DNA from: an uncultured Methanoregula sp.
Lineage (GTDB): Archaea > Halobacteriota > Methanomicrobia > Methanomicrobiales > Methanospirillaceae
Direction of reading: 5' to 3'
Length of the DNA stretch: 64,000 nt
NCBI RefSeq assembly: GCF_963667735.1
Contig: NZ_OY763919.1
Location: 2,481,539 to 2,545,538, forward strand
Below are positions 24,762 to 34,762 of this stretch, piece by piece; within the stretch, counting starts at the first letter, position 1, and each line of letters begins with the position of its first letter. The translations under genes and the position numbers were made by a program. The notes under the pieces are model-generated. The model was given only the letters and a program-made list of their open reading frames with translations, was not told the DNA's origin and searched no databases.

Positions 24762-25504
24762 CAGTCGGCCTCAATCCGCGGGGCAAGGAGGTATTCGACG
24801 TGGCCGTTCCCGCCGGCTATGTCGAACGCGAACCGGACCGGGTGGTCGATGCCGAGATAAATTTCCACTTCGGCAGCTTTGCTCATGACTTTTCCCATAT
24901 CCTTGAGATAATCGAGCGAGAAGAGCGAGCGGGCTTCTGCAGGGGCAAGCGAGATGAGTTCATCTTTTGCAAATTCGCGCCGGATGTGATCGGTGTCTCC
25001 TTCGGCTACCAGATAAAAGGTCTGGTCTTTCGGGTTGATCCCAAGCGCAATCTTGTCCGAGATGACCGCGGCTGCCTTCATGGCATTGTTGAGATCTTCA
25101 CCCTTGATCACGATCTTGCCGGGAAGGCTGATCGTTGGCGGGTTCGGGTCTTTCCGGATCGTATTGGTATCAAGGAGCGTGATGGAGTAGTGGTAGCCAT
25201 GCACCGAGACCGACATCTTCTGGGCATTGTCGGGAAGCTCAAGGCTGATGAGATCGCCTTTTCCCGCCATGCCGAAGATGTTCTTCATCTTGGTTATGTC
25301 AATACCCAGCTGGCTCGTGGTTGCCTTAAACGAATCAAATGCCTCTTTCTTGAGCGTGAGGTTGATCATCGCCACGTTTGCGGTATCAACAGCCCGCGTG
25401 GAGAGTCCTGACTCGTCCGTATGCAGCCGGCACTCAGGGATGAGAGCCGAGATCGCATCGATAGCTTCCCTGAAAATGTCTGCATCAATCGTTGCTTTTA
25501 ACAT
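24761..25504 (-). CDS. pcn: DNA polymerase sliding clamp PCNA
   Basis: The 247-residue protein has the PCNA start MLKATIDADIFREAIDAIS, LSTRAVDTANVAMINL, and a C-terminal YLLAPRIEAD. It forms a trimeric ring that holds polymerase, ligase and FEN1 on DNA. ATG 25504 is used because the longer frame to 25546 adds an unusual leader. It is the first gene of pcn-priL and is divergent from rlmE with about 100 bp between. Confidence 0.96.
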   Translation of the reverse strand: MLKATIDADIFREAIDAISALIPECRLHTDESGLSTRAVDTANVAMINLTLKKEAFDSFKATTSQLGIDITKMKNIFGMAGKGDLISLELPDNAQKMSVSVHGYHYSITLLDTNTIRKDPNPPTISLPGKIVIKGEDLNNAMKAAAVISDKIALGINPKDQTFYLVAEGDTDHIRREFAKDELISLAPAEARSLFSLDYLKDMGKVMSKAAEVEIYLGIDHPVRFAFDIAGGNGHVEYLLAPRIEAD

Positions 25505-25603
25505 CGCGTACCCCTTAACAAACTCTCTTATACAGTATATCGTCATACTTTAATTATAGCGTTTTGGGTTTCCACCCGAAATTGCGCAGGAGATCGATCG
25601 GTT

Positions 25604-26185
25604 ATGGGTTCACAATGGGGATATGACAAGACATATTTGCGGGCAAAACACGAGGGATACCGTTCCCGTGCCGCATACAAGCTGATCGAGATCCAGAAAA
25701 AGTTCGAAGTCATCCGGCCGGATGACAATATCATCGATCTCGGGGCAGCTCCCGGCAGCTGGCTCCAGGTGCTCCGGACGATGACCGAAGCCCGCGTGCT
25801 CGGGATCGATCTCAACCCGATAGCCGATCTCGACGGGGTGGAAACGATTGTCGGCGACCTCACCGATCCCGAAGTGGTGGAGATGGCCCGGTCCGCACTC
25901 GGGATTGTCAATGTCGTTGTCTGCGATGCCGCACCGAAACTTTCCGGCCACAAGAGCTACGACCAGGCGCGGATCATCGAGCTCAACGAGATGGCGCTCG
26001 ATTTTGCAGTGAAAGTGCTCAAACCCGGGGGGAATTTTGTTGTGAAATCTTTCCAGGGAACCGACTTTCCCGGGCTCTATGCAGATGTCAAGACCCATTT
26101 CTACTCGGTCAAGACCATGATAACCAAGTCAACCCGTAAAGGAAGTACGGAGCTCTACATCATTGCAAAGAATTTCTCCGGCTGA
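25604..26185 (+). CDS. rlmE: 23S rRNA 2'-O-methyltransferase, FtsJ/RlmE family
   Basis: The 193-residue enzyme has the SAM-binding IIDLGAAPGSW, the catalytic K-D-K-E set visible in AAYKL, VCDAAP, FVVKSF and STELYI, and the N-terminal RSRAAYKLIEI typical of the family. It methylates the 2'-OH of a uridine in the A loop of 23S rRNA. It lacks the extra TRAM domain of some archaeal versions. The moaA gene follows 8 bp later. Confidence 0.93.
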   Translation: MGSQWGYDKTYLRAKHEGYRSRAAYKLIEIQKKFEVIRPDDNIIDLGAAPGSWLQVLRTMTEARVLGIDLNPIADLDGVETIVGDLTDPEVVEMARSALGIVNVVVCDAAPKLSGHKSYDQARIIELNEMALDFAVKVLKPGGNFVVKSFQGTDFPGLYADVKTHFYSVKTMITKSTRKGSTELYIIAKNFSG

Positions 26186-26193
26186 GCGTTTCC

Positions 26194-27072
26194 ATGACCC
26201 TCAAAGACCCCTACAACCGCCCGGTGAGCAATATCCGGATCAGTCTCACCAAACAGTGTAATCTGTCCTGCATCTACTGCCACCGCGAAGGGGAGACCGC
26301 ACCAAAAGAACCCATATCGGCAGCGGAGATTGCGGAAATTCTGAGGGTCGCAGCGCATTTTGACATCCGGAGCGTGAAATTTACCGGGGGCGAGCCACTG
26401 CTCCGGCCGGATCTTCTGGAGATCGTCAGATCGGTTCCTGCAGGCATGGAATCCTCGCTCACCACGAACGGGACACTCCTTTCGGGCATTGCAACCGACC
26501 TGAAAAAGGCCGGCATGCGCAGGGTCAACGTGAGCCTGGACAGCCTCAACCGGGAGACCTACAAAAAGATCACCGGTGTCGACCGGCTTTCAGATGTGCT
26601 GGACGGGATTTCCGAAGCCCTCGATGCCGGCCTGACCCCGATCAAGCTCAACATGGTGGTCCTTGACGGGATCAATGATCACGAGATCGATGACTTTCTT
26701 GCGTACGTGCGGGGAAACCGCAACCTGGTCCTCCAGCTCATCGAGCTGATGCACTTCAATGACTGCGATCATCACGGGGATCTCAATAACCTGGAAGGCT
26801 CGCTTGCAGCCCGGTCAAAACAGATCGTGACAAGGAGAATGCACCACCGGAAAAAATACTGCCTGGACGGGGCCGAAGTCGAAGTGGTACGACCCCTCCA
26901 CAATACCGAGTTCTGTGCATTCTGCAACCGCCTCCGGGTGACATCGGACGGCACCCTCAAGCCCTGCCTCCTCCGCTCGGACAACCATATCGACATCCGG
27001 GGAAAGAGCGGTAAGGAGCTCGAAGACCTTTTTGTAAAAGCCGTCTCCCTGCGAGAGCCGTTCTACAAGTAG
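26194..27072 (+). CDS. moaA: GTP 3',8-cyclase MoaA
   Basis: The 292-residue radical SAM protein binds one cluster through C-x3-C-x2-C (Cys22, Cys26, Cys29) and a second through the C-terminal CAFCNRLRVTSDGTLKPC motif. It has GGEPLLR for SAM binding. MoaA starts molybdopterin (here probably tungstopterin) synthesis, which formylmethanofuran and formate dehydrogenases need. The protein ends in EPFYK, without a C-terminal Gly-Gly. It lies 8 bp after rlmE; the two are probably cotranscribed. Confidence 0.93.
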   Translation: MTLKDPYNRPVSNIRISLTKQCNLSCIYCHREGETAPKEPISAAEIAEILRVAAHFDIRSVKFTGGEPLLRPDLLEIVRSVPAGMESSLTTNGTLLSGIATDLKKAGMRRVNVSLDSLNRETYKKITGVDRLSDVLDGISEALDAGLTPIKLNMVVLDGINDHEIDDFLAYVRGNRNLVLQLIELMHFNDCDHHGDLNNLEGSLAARSKQIVTRRMHHRKKYCLDGAEVEVVRPLHNTEFCAFCNRLRVTSDGTLKPCLLRSDNHIDIRGKSGKELEDLFVKAVSLREPFYK

Positions 27073-27163
27073 ACCGAACACCTGCGCCGGAAACGGCGGC
27101 CAGGGGTGGCCGGTATATCCCAAACGGCAATGTATTTACAATGCCCAAGCGAACTAAAGGGAT

Positions 27164-27676
27164 ATGGAAGATGACAATGAATTCATCCCGGTCCTCGATT
27201 CCCTGTACGGGAAATCGTTGATGCTCCACGACACCGGGAGTTTCAACAAAGTCCTGTACTTTTATTTCATCGACTCGCTGGCCCACATCGATTATACCGC
27301 GAGCATCTACGCATACCATTACGAGTCCCCGAAGAACATCATGGGTGCTGAATACATGCGGTGGCGGATCGATGAGGAGAAGAAAGGTGACCGGCCAAAA
27401 TTCCCCGGGTTTATCAACTGGCTCAAAAAGGAGAAGCCGGACCGGTTCGGCCGCCTGCCATCTCTCTGGCAGATGATCTACGATACCGAAGACCCTGCAA
27501 GCTACCGGAGTTTCCGGATTGTCCTCGATCCCGACAGCAAGCGTCCGCTCCAGGCTGATTTCTTCTATGCCGTGATCGAAGAGTTCTTCGAGCCCGAGTT
27601 CCTCAAGAGCCTGTACGACGATGCCTCGCTCTCTGTGCTCTTCAGACAGTATTGCTCCCAGTTAACAACAGAATAA
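27164..27676 (+). CDS. Conserved hypothetical protein
   Basis: The 170-residue protein is acidic and aromatic-rich, with a FNKVLYFYFIDSLAHIDYTAS segment split by charged stretches. It has no signal peptide, membrane segment or cysteine motif. I do not recognise the family. A TATA-like TGTATTTACA about 30 bp upstream suggests its own promoter, and the M20 peptidase gene starts 12 bp after its stop, so the pair is probably cotranscribed. Confidence 0.62.
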   Translation: MEDDNEFIPVLDSLYGKSLMLHDTGSFNKVLYFYFIDSLAHIDYTASIYAYHYESPKNIMGAEYMRWRIDEEKKGDRPKFPGFINWLKKEKPDRFGRLPSLWQMIYDTEDPASYRSFRIVLDPDSKRPLQADFFYAVIEEFFEPEFLKSLYDDASLSVLFRQYCSQLTTE

Positions 27677-27688
27677 GGTGCAGCAGGA

Positions 27689-28870
27689 ATGCAGGTAAAC
27701 CGGATCTGTTCCGATCTTGTACAAATAAAAAGCGAAAATCCCCCGGGCGAAACCGCGGATGTGATCGAGTACATAAAGGCGTTTCTTGAGAAGATCGGGA
27801 TCCGCTCGCAGGTTTTTGAACCGGCAAAGGGCAGCTGCAGCCTGGTTGCAGAAAACAGATCATCCCCATTACTTTTCTGCGGCCATGTGGATGTTGTCCC
27901 GGCGCTGGACGATGGCTGGACGCATTCCCCGTTCTCGGGCCATGACGACGGGAAGTATATCTGGGGCAGGGGCTCCACGGACATGAAAGGCGGATGTGCC
28001 GCAATCCTTTCCGCCTGCGAAGAGAGATTGAACAGGGGACTTGATCTTCCTGCCTCGCTTGCATTTGTCTGCGATGAAGAGACCGGAGGCGAGCTGGGCA
28101 TCCGCCATCTGCTTGCAAAGGATGCGCTCCATCCCTGCGACTGCGTGATCGCAGAACCTACGCCGGCATGCCATCCCACGATCGGCCAGAAAGGGCTCTG
28201 CCGGCTGGAGATCAGATTCTCGGGAACTCCGGCGCATGGTTCCCTGTATCCGGCAGTCGGGGTCAGCGCTATAGTTGAGGCACTCTCGCTCATCGGGTAC
28301 ATGAAAGAGCTGAACCGGATCGATTACCCGGTAACGGATGATCTGAGGGAGATTATCGAACGATCAGGGAGCGTGCTCGGCAGGGAGTTTGCGATCAACG
28401 ATGTGCGGGATGTTCTCAAACGGCTGACATTCAACCCGGGTGTCATCCGGGGCGGGGAGAAGTCCAATGTTGTGGCACAGCACTGCGATCTTGACCTGGA
28501 ATGCCGGGTGCCGTGGGGCTGCAATATCCCGGATCTTCTGGAGGGGATACGGGCCCATGCCCCACGCGGGAAGATAGTCTCAGCAGAGACAAACGAACCC
28601 TCCATAACCGATCCATCCTGCAGGCTCGTAGCAGTCGCCTGCTCCGAGATCGAGAAAGTCTACGGCAACAGGGCCTTTCCAATCGTCCAGTGGGCTGCAA
28701 GCGATGCCCGCCACCTGCGCCGGCACGGATTCCGGGTCATCGAATACGGACCCGGGGAGATCTCAACGCTTCATGCCGTCAATGAACGGGTTGCGGTCGA
28801 TTCCCTGGAAAAGGCTTCCCGGATTTACAAGGGTATCCTGCAGCAATATGCGGAAACGGCTCCCTCGTAA
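27689..28870 (+). CDS. M20 family metallopeptidase (ArgE/DapE-like)
   Basis: The 393-residue enzyme has the M20 zinc ligands and catalytic residues: GHVDVVP (His and Asp), RGSTDMKGG (bridging Asp), and DEETGGELG (catalytic Glu). A dimerisation domain with GTPAHGSLYPAVG follows, and a C-terminal His in STLHAVNER. Members remove acyl groups in lysine (DapE) or arginine (ArgE) synthesis. The exact substrate cannot be assigned from sequence alone. Confidence 0.88.
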   Translation: MQVNRICSDLVQIKSENPPGETADVIEYIKAFLEKIGIRSQVFEPAKGSCSLVAENRSSPLLFCGHVDVVPALDDGWTHSPFSGHDDGKYIWGRGSTDMKGGCAAILSACEERLNRGLDLPASLAFVCDEETGGELGIRHLLAKDALHPCDCVIAEPTPACHPTIGQKGLCRLEIRFSGTPAHGSLYPAVGVSAIVEALSLIGYMKELNRIDYPVTDDLREIIERSGSVLGREFAINDVRDVLKRLTFNPGVIRGGEKSNVVAQHCDLDLECRVPWGCNIPDLLEGIRAHAPRGKIVSAETNEPSITDPSCRLVAVACSEIEKVYGNRAFPIVQWAASDARHLRRHGFRVIEYGPGEISTLHAVNERVAVDSLEKASRIYKGILQQYAETAPS

Positions 28871-28983
28871 TATCAGAACAATGCATTTTTTGGAGATACT
28901 GCACTCTCAGGCACATTAATTTATTGACAAAATTTCATAAAGAGCAAATTTTCCCGATAACAAAAAAAGATCCTGTTTAAAGA

Positions 28984-29994
28984 TTATTTTTTATTCCGTT
29001 GCATGAGGAAGAACAGCCCGCATACACCGGTGAGTGCACCCAGGGTCGTGAGAGGGGAGAGCGGAGAGTAGGTGGTCTTCCGGGGAACCGGGGTACTTGT
29101 TGTTACCGGAGACTCTGCCAGGGTTGTTTCAGCAGCTACTGGAGTCATGACAACAGATGGTGCGATGAGCGTGCCAGTCGGGGTTGGCGTGACAGTCCGG
29201 GTGGTATCCCCTCCCAGTTTCCAGGGAGCAAGGGTCGGGGTCGGGCTTCCGGTAATAGTATAATACTGGGCCTTCCCGTACATGTTCGCCTTGTTCTTCT
29301 GGGCATCAGTATACCCGGGATCGATGCCTATCGCCTTGCTGAAACAATCCATGGCATCCTGTGTCCGGTTGAGGCCTGCCAGGGCAACACCCTTGTTGTT
29401 CCAGATCTCGGCGCTCTTGGTTGTAATGGCCGTGGCCTGGTCGAATGCGCTGAGGGCCTGGGCATAGTTGCCCTGGGCTATATATGCAAGGCCCAGATTG
29501 TTCCAGGAATTGAAATTTTGCGGATCCAAATTCGAACACTTTGTGTACGACACGGAGGCCATATCCGGTTTGTTCAGGAACATGTAGGCAGATCCCTGGG
29601 TACAGAACGCGTCTGCCCGGTTCTGCTGAACAATGAAGAGTTTATCGTAGGCTGCCACGGAGTCCGCGTACCGCCCGAGGCTGTAGAGCGCGAAAGCCCG
29701 GGCATTCAGGGCTTCAGCCCCGCTGGATCGCAGGGCAAGGGACGCATCTGCTGCATCCAGCGCTGCCGAGTACTGGCCCAGGCTGTTGAGGGCTGCAGCC
29801 TTGCCGGAATATGCTGTCGGCGAATTCTTGTCCAGTTCGATCGCCTTGTTGAAATAAGAGAGGGCCAATTCGTAATTTCCCGAAAGCTGCGCAGTCTGGC
29901 CCTGGGAGATCCACTCTGACGCGTCTTCTGCATGAACCATGCCAACCAAAAATACCAGGAGTATGATTACCGGAACAAGTAGTTTCAACCTCAT
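28984..29994 (-). CDS. TPR-repeat secreted protein with C-terminal membrane anchor
   Basis: The 336-residue protein has a signal peptide (about 1-22, ending VHAED), seven or so tetratricopeptide repeats (about 25-240, with motifs such as NYELALSYFNKAIELD and WNNLGLAYIAQGNYAQAL), a Thr/Pro-rich linker (about 250-308) and a C-terminal YSPLSPL motif before a hydrophobic segment and a QRNKK end. It is probably anchored outside the membrane and binds partner proteins. The C-terminal motif is shared with the surface protein at 60.1 kb and, more loosely, with that at 8.5 kb. Confidence 0.8.
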   Translation of the reverse strand: MRLKLLVPVIILLVFLVGMVHAEDASEWISQGQTAQLSGNYELALSYFNKAIELDKNSPTAYSGKAAALNSLGQYSAALDAADASLALRSSGAEALNARAFALYSLGRYADSVAAYDKLFIVQQNRADAFCTQGSAYMFLNKPDMASVSYTKCSNLDPQNFNSWNNLGLAYIAQGNYAQALSAFDQATAITTKSAEIWNNKGVALAGLNRTQDAMDCFSKAIGIDPGYTDAQKNKANMYGKAQYYTITGSPTPTLAPWKLGGDTTRTVTPTPTGTLIAPSVVMTPVAAETTLAESPVTTSTPVPRKTTYSPLSPLTTLGALTGVCGLFFLMQRNKK

Positions 29995-30071
29995 AATCTC
30001 ATGACGAAATTACCCATTAATCGCAGATGAATCTATTGATTTCCTCAAAAGCAGGTTCAGATACGCAACCA

Positions 30072-31145
30072 TCAATCCCTGCAGGAAGAGCATCGGCCTA
30101 TCGTGAGGGTGACGAGAATTGCACAGGCAGCTGCCGTGCAGAATGCTGCAAGGAATCCGGCGGTATCGGCAACAATGCCTGCAAGGAACGGCAGGACTGC
30201 CATGCCCAGGTAGCTCGCGGTTGAGAACAATCCCATGACGGTTCCCTGGTGTTCCCTGATCTTCGCAAGAAATGCCATCTGGGCTATCATGACCGCTCCG
30301 GCCACAACTCCTATTACCACGAGACCAGCGGGCGAGAAGAACGAGAGAACCGCTCCGGCAGCCATGAGCACTGCAGACCAGCGGATGGCTGTAATCGGAG
30401 GAAACGAGAAGCGCGGCACAACAAGGACGGAGACTATGGTGGCAATACTCATACCCGCGATCCAGAAACCCACGAGGTGGGGTGGCAGATCAGAAAATTC
30501 CGGGTACAGGGAGATGATAACCCCGGTGATCCCGACAAGGATTATCGCGGAGAGCCAGAGCCAAAGGTAGTCAAGCGCTAGCATCCGCAGGAGCACCGGA
30601 TCAAAAGTAGCTTCCCCATGTGAAACGGTATCCCGGAGGGTCAGGCTGACTGTGGCCGGGAGAACCGAAAGGGCGGAAAAAACCAGAAGGCCGACGCTGG
30701 CATTGGTGAAGATTTCAGACAACCAGCCCGCACAGACAAGCCCGAGAACAAGACCGGCATTGAGGAGGGCCAGGTAATACCCGCTCATCCGCTCGTGATC
30801 GGGCCTTGAGTTCACAAAGGACATCCCTGCGGCCACGAAAAGTCCGGCCCCGATTCCTTCGACAAACCGGGCCGGAAGAGCCAGTAACGGGTTGCTGATG
30901 GTGAGGAGAAGAATGCCGCTTGCAACCGTGATGATAAGACCTGCCCGCATGACCGTGATCCGGCCGAGCCGGTCGGAAAGAATCCCCCCGGGAAGCGTGC
31001 TTACAAGGGCTCCGAGAAAATAGGCGGAATAGATTGCTCCCTGCAGTGTGGAACTTCCGGCAAAAGCCGGCAGCACGGGCACGATGGCGTTCGAAAGCGC
31101 CATGATGACGAAGATGCCGAAAAAAAGAGTAAAGGGGATGCGCAT
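30072..31145 (-). CDS. Major facilitator superfamily transporter
   Basis: The 357-residue protein has 11-12 hydrophobic segments and the MFS loop motif GGILSDRLGRI between segments 2 and 3. Its length is slightly below the usual 400. The substrate cannot be told; drug-export-like families look similar. Its 3' end is Cys-rich (GRCSSCRD). It starts 10 bp after the fttA stop on the same strand, so it may be read through from that operon. Confidence 0.85.
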   Translation of the reverse strand: MRIPFTLFFGIFVIMALSNAIVPVLPAFAGSSTLQGAIYSAYFLGALVSTLPGGILSDRLGRITVMRAGLIITVASGILLLTISNPLLALPARFVEGIGAGLFVAAGMSFVNSRPDHERMSGYYLALLNAGLVLGLVCAGWLSEIFTNASVGLLVFSALSVLPATVSLTLRDTVSHGEATFDPVLLRMLALDYLWLWLSAIILVGITGVIISLYPEFSDLPPHLVGFWIAGMSIATIVSVLVVPRFSFPPITAIRWSAVLMAAGAVLSFFSPAGLVVIGVVAGAVMIAQMAFLAKIREHQGTVMGLFSTASYLGMAVLPFLAGIVADTAGFLAAFCTAAACAILVTLTIGRCSSCRD

Positions 31146-31155
31146 CGCAATCGGG

Positions 31156-33075
31156 TCAGACCATGCGGTAAGTCTCGAGGTTCATGGGAGAATGTGTCTC
31201 GATGTGGTAACGCTTGTAAATGGAACTGGCAAGGTCTATCGTGTTGTTCTCATCGCCGTGGATGCAGAAGATCTTCTCGGGCCGGGGCTGGATCTGGCCG
31301 ATGTAATTCATCAGCTGCCGGCGGTCGGAGTGTCCCGAGAAACCATCGACCGTGACAATTTCAAGGTTGATCGTGATCGTTCCCTTGCGGCCCATGGGCA
31401 CTTCGCGCCAGCCTTTCTGGATACGCCGGCCGTACGTGCCGTCCGCCTGGTACCCGACAAAGACGAGCGCATTCTTCTCGTCCTGGGCAAGGTTGAGAAG
31501 GTACTCCATGACAGGTCCGCCGTTGAGCATGCCACTTGTTGAGATGATGACGCACGGATCGCCGTTCATCGCTTTCTCGCGCAGGTCAGATGAGTCCACC
31601 TGCTGGAAGCATTCGGCAAGGAACGGGTTCATGCCCTCTCGGAAGATCTGGTTCCGGAGTTCCGTATTGAGATACTCCGGGTAGGTTGTGTGGATCGCGG
31701 TTGCTTCCCGAATCATACCATCGAGATAGATCTTGACTTTCGGGATCTTCTCAAGGCGCATACCTTCCTCAAGAGCCAGCATGACTTCCTGCGACCGGCC
31801 AACCGAGAACGCGGGGATGATGACTTTTCCGCCCCGCTGGATGACATTGTTGATGGTCTCGTAGAGCCGTGCCTCGGCATCGGCCCGGGGCTGCTGGAAA
31901 TCATTACTCCCGCCGTACGTGCTCTCCATGAAGAGGGCCTCGAGGCGCGGGAACTGGTTGATGGCCGGGTTGAAGAGCCGGCTTTTGCCGTAGTTGAAGT
32001 CCCCGGTAAACGCGATGTTGTACATCCCGTCGCCCAGATGGAAATGGGCAATGGCCGACCCGAGGATATGCCCGGCATTGTGGAAGGTGAGCTTGATGTC
32101 GGGAGCGATATCCGTGACGCTGCCGTAGTTGAGGGTGATGGAGTGCCGGATATAGGTCTTGACCTCGTGGGAGGAGTACGGGATCTTCCGGTCTTCCTTG
32201 TTGATCACGTCCAGGTAATCCAGCTGGAGCATGGCCGAGAGATCCCGGGTCGGCGGTGTGGAGTAGACCGGGCCTTCGTACCCGTATTTGTACAGGAGAG
32301 GGATGAGGGCGCAGTGGTCGAGATGTGCATGGGTGAGAACAACAGCATCAAGCTGGGAGAGCGGGTGGATCTCCGGCACATACAGGTACGGTGTGCCGTT
32401 TGCATTATCCGGCTTCTCTCCGCAATCGATCAGGACTTTGCTGTTCGGGGTTGAAAGGAGGAAGGCTGCACGGCCGACTTCCCGGCAGCAGCCGAGCATC
32501 GTGACACGGACCCACTGGTCCCGCTTTATTGCATCCTTGCCGGTATCTTCCCGGCCCGGGATGTCGCGGTGGATCCTGCGGCCGATGGTGCGCAGGAACT
32601 GTTTGCGTTCCTCGTTGACCGAGCGGAGGTACTGCCGTACCTGCTTGACCGTGCTGCTTTCGATAGGTGGTGTCCGGACAACTTTCGGTGTCCAGCCGAT
32701 ATGACGGGTGATGTCCCGCAGGGTCATCCCGTTCTTGCCAATGACAACCCCGGGCTTTTCCGCCTCGATCAAAACTTCTCCGGTATCCGCATCGAAGAAG
32801 ATGTCCGTGATACCGGCAGACTCAGGGACAACGGCCTTGATATCATTGTAGGCTTTCTCGGGGTCTTCGAGAATGGTCGGGCGTACAACGATCCTTTTCC
32901 TCAAGTCGCGGGCAAGGATCTTGATTAAGTCCGCTTCATCGGCGAACCGTTTCGGGTCATCGGTATAGATAACGAGTTCCGGTCCTTCGAATTCAACCTG
33001 GGTTACCGTGATGCCCCGGGGAACTTTCTCGTTGATCTTTTCTTTGAGCTCTTTGAGCCGTTCTTCTATCTGCAT
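31156..33075 (-). CDS. fttA: Transcription termination factor/RNase FttA (aCPSF1)
   Basis: The 639-residue protein has two N-terminal KH domains (about 1-140, with the VIGKNG loop at 111-116), a metallo-beta-lactamase domain with HxHxDH at residues 249-254, and a beta-CASP domain. The C-terminal [13 protein letters not shown] and FCIHGDENN motifs complete the zinc site. It is the archaeal homologue of CPSF73; it cleaves nascent RNA and ends transcription. The proteasome gene is 22 bp upstream on the same strand, a linkage common in euryarchaea. Confidence 0.95.
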   Translation of the reverse strand: MQIEERLKELKEKINEKVPRGITVTQVEFEGPELVIYTDDPKRFADEADLIKILARDLRKRIVVRPTILEDPEKAYNDIKAVVPESAGITDIFFDADTGEVLIEAEKPGVVIGKNGMTLRDITRHIGWTPKVVRTPPIESSTVKQVRQYLRSVNEERKQFLRTIGRRIHRDIPGREDTGKDAIKRDQWVRVTMLGCCREVGRAAFLLSTPNSKVLIDCGEKPDNANGTPYLYVPEIHPLSQLDAVVLTHAHLDHCALIPLLYKYGYEGPVYSTPPTRDLSAMLQLDYLDVINKEDRKIPYSSHEVKTYIRHSITLNYGSVTDIAPDIKLTFHNAGHILGSAIAHFHLGDGMYNIAFTGDFNYGKSRLFNPAINQFPRLEALFMESTYGGSNDFQQPRADAEARLYETINNVIQRGGKVIIPAFSVGRSQEVMLALEEGMRLEKIPKVKIYLDGMIREATAIHTTYPEYLNTELRNQIFREGMNPFLAECFQQVDSSDLREKAMNGDPCVIISTSGMLNGGPVMEYLLNLAQDEKNALVFVGYQADGTYGRRIQKGWREVPMGRKGTITINLEIVTVDGFSGHSDRRQLMNYIGQIQPRPEKIFCIHGDENNTIDLASSIYKRYHIETHSPMNLETYRMV

Positions 33076-33097
33076 GAAAAAATCGTCCTAAAAAAAG

Positions 33098-33739
33098 TTA
33101 AGCAGCGATCCTGGCAAGGAACGTCTTGACTTCATCCTCGCTCAGATCCTGGAATTTGTCCTTGGTTATTACAACAACGTGGATCCCCTCGCCGGATCCG
33201 GCATCGCGTTTCATTGCGGACTTGAGTCCGCGGATTGCCAGCTCAATCGCTTCAGCTTCGGTCATGCCCGGCTTGAACCGGTCTTCGAGTACACCATAGG
33301 CCATGGGAGAGCCGGAACCCGTTGCAACGATCTCCTCTTCCTTTGTCGCACCGCCCATTGCATCAACAGAATAGATGCCCGGGCCCTTCTCATCCACACC
33401 ACCAACAAGGAGCTGGACATAATAGGGGAAATACCGGTTCTGGTTCAGATAATTGGAGAGCAGGGTAGCAGTTGCGCCGACCGTGATCGGGCGGGACCTG
33501 CGGATCTGGTAAAGGTTGCATTCTACCGTGAGGATACGGGCAAGCTGCTGGGCATCGCCAACCCCGCCGGCAGTGGTCATACCGATCCGGTCTGCCACCT
33601 GGTATACTTTCTTTGCTTTCTTGCTGGCGATCATGTAGCCCATGGTCGCCCGCTTCTCGGTTGCTAGGATCACACCCCCGGCAAAAACAATACCGATGGT
33701 TGTTGTCCCCTTCATGGACTCCTGTACCTGTTCAGGCAT
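33098..33739 (-). CDS. psmB: Proteasome beta subunit
   Basis: The 213-residue protein has a short propeptide of 11 residues; cleavage before Thr12 (MKG/TTTIG) frees the N-terminal threonine nucleophile. Motifs [16 protein letters not shown] and [12 protein letters not shown] are those of the archaeal 20S beta subunit. With the alpha subunit, encoded elsewhere, it forms the core protease. It is followed by fttA. An AT-rich promoter region of about 170 bp lies upstream. Confidence 0.97.
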   Translation of the reverse strand: MPEQVQESMKGTTTIGIVFAGGVILATEKRATMGYMIASKKAKKVYQVADRIGMTTAGGVGDAQQLARILTVECNLYQIRRSRPITVGATATLLSNYLNQNRYFPYYVQLLVGGVDEKGPGIYSVDAMGGATKEEEIVATGSGSPMAYGVLEDRFKPGMTEAEAIELAIRGLKSAMKRDAGSGEGIHVVVITKDKFQDLSEDEVKTFLARIAA

Positions 33740-33908
33740 AGTAACACCTTAAAAATAAATAAACGCTGAAAATGATTAAAAGCGCTTTAAAGTATTAGAT
33801 GATACCGGGAAACTTAAAGGTTTCTAAGGTACACCAAGGCGGAGAACTCATTTCGCTTCCGTCGGATAAAAAAAGAACAATTTTCGTGGGATGGCGCATC
33901 GGAAAAAT

Positions 33909-34739
33909 TTATTCTGATCCGTCCTGGCACATGGCCCGGATCAGTTCCCGGTCATACAGGATCGAGACGAGTTTCTTGTCGCCATTCACGACCGGCAACT
34001 GGTCCACCCGGGAACGCTTCATCTTGAGAGCACACTCGCTCACTTCAGCATTCTGGGGAACCGCAACAACGTTCCGGACCATTGCAAGTTTTACCGGCCG
34101 GTTCGGGAGCTGGACCCGGGAGATGCCAAAACTGATGGTATGGTTGTCGCGGATGCTCTCCCAGGTCCACTCGTCATCGTCAGTCCCGTTGGAGAAGTCC
34201 GAAACGCCTACGGAGTCCTCGATACTGGAATTCCGTATGAGATCCCGCTCGGATATGATGCCCTGGAGCTTGTTCTCGGCATCGAGGATGGGAATCGCAT
34301 CAACACCGGAGATCTCCATGACCCTGCCGACAACCGGGAGGGGCGTGTCTTCCCAGAGGGCAAAGGTCCGGCTGGTATACTTGTCCTTGATCTCTTCCCG
34401 AATTTTGAGCTGGGCAAGGCCCGAGATCACATCGGCAACGGACAGGAGGCCGATAAGATGGCCGTCCTCGACAACCGGGAGCCGGCGGATCCGGCGGGTA
34501 ATGAGAATACGGGCAGCTTCCTTGAGTTCCAGGTCCGGTCCGATGACAAGGGGCTTTGAGGTCATGAGAAGGCCGAGCTGGGTCTCTTCAGGCTTGGAAA
34601 GCAGATCCTTCCGGGTAATGATCCCCACAATTTTCTTGTTCTTGATGACCGGGACACCGGAGATTCCCGTGCGCTTGAGAATTTTCAAGACATCGTCGCG
34701 GTTTCCCGGGATCTCAACATGGACCACGTCAGAGGTCAT
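33909..34739 (-). CDS. Protein with four CBS domains
   Basis: The 276-residue protein is four CBS repeats in two Bateman pairs (about 1-55, 60-120, 125-175, 215-270), with repeated motifs like GVPVIKNKKIVGIITRKDLL. An acidic insert (NGTDDDEWTWES) sits between the third and fourth. Such proteins bind adenine nucleotides and regulate partners; no catalytic domain is present. It starts 23 bp past the Usp gene on the same strand with AAGGA before the ATG. Confidence 0.88.
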   Translation of the reverse strand: MTSDVVHVEIPGNRDDVLKILKRTGISGVPVIKNKKIVGIITRKDLLSKPEETQLGLLMTSKPLVIGPDLELKEAARILITRRIRRLPVVEDGHLIGLLSVADVISGLAQLKIREEIKDKYTSRTFALWEDTPLPVVGRVMEISGVDAIPILDAENKLQGIISERDLIRNSSIEDSVGVSDFSNGTDDDEWTWESIRDNHTISFGISRVQLPNRPVKLAMVRNVVAVPQNAEVSECALKMKRSRVDQLPVVNGDKKLVSILYDRELIRAMCQDGSE

Positions 34740-34762
34740 GTAGTCCTTGACAATCTGTTCGG

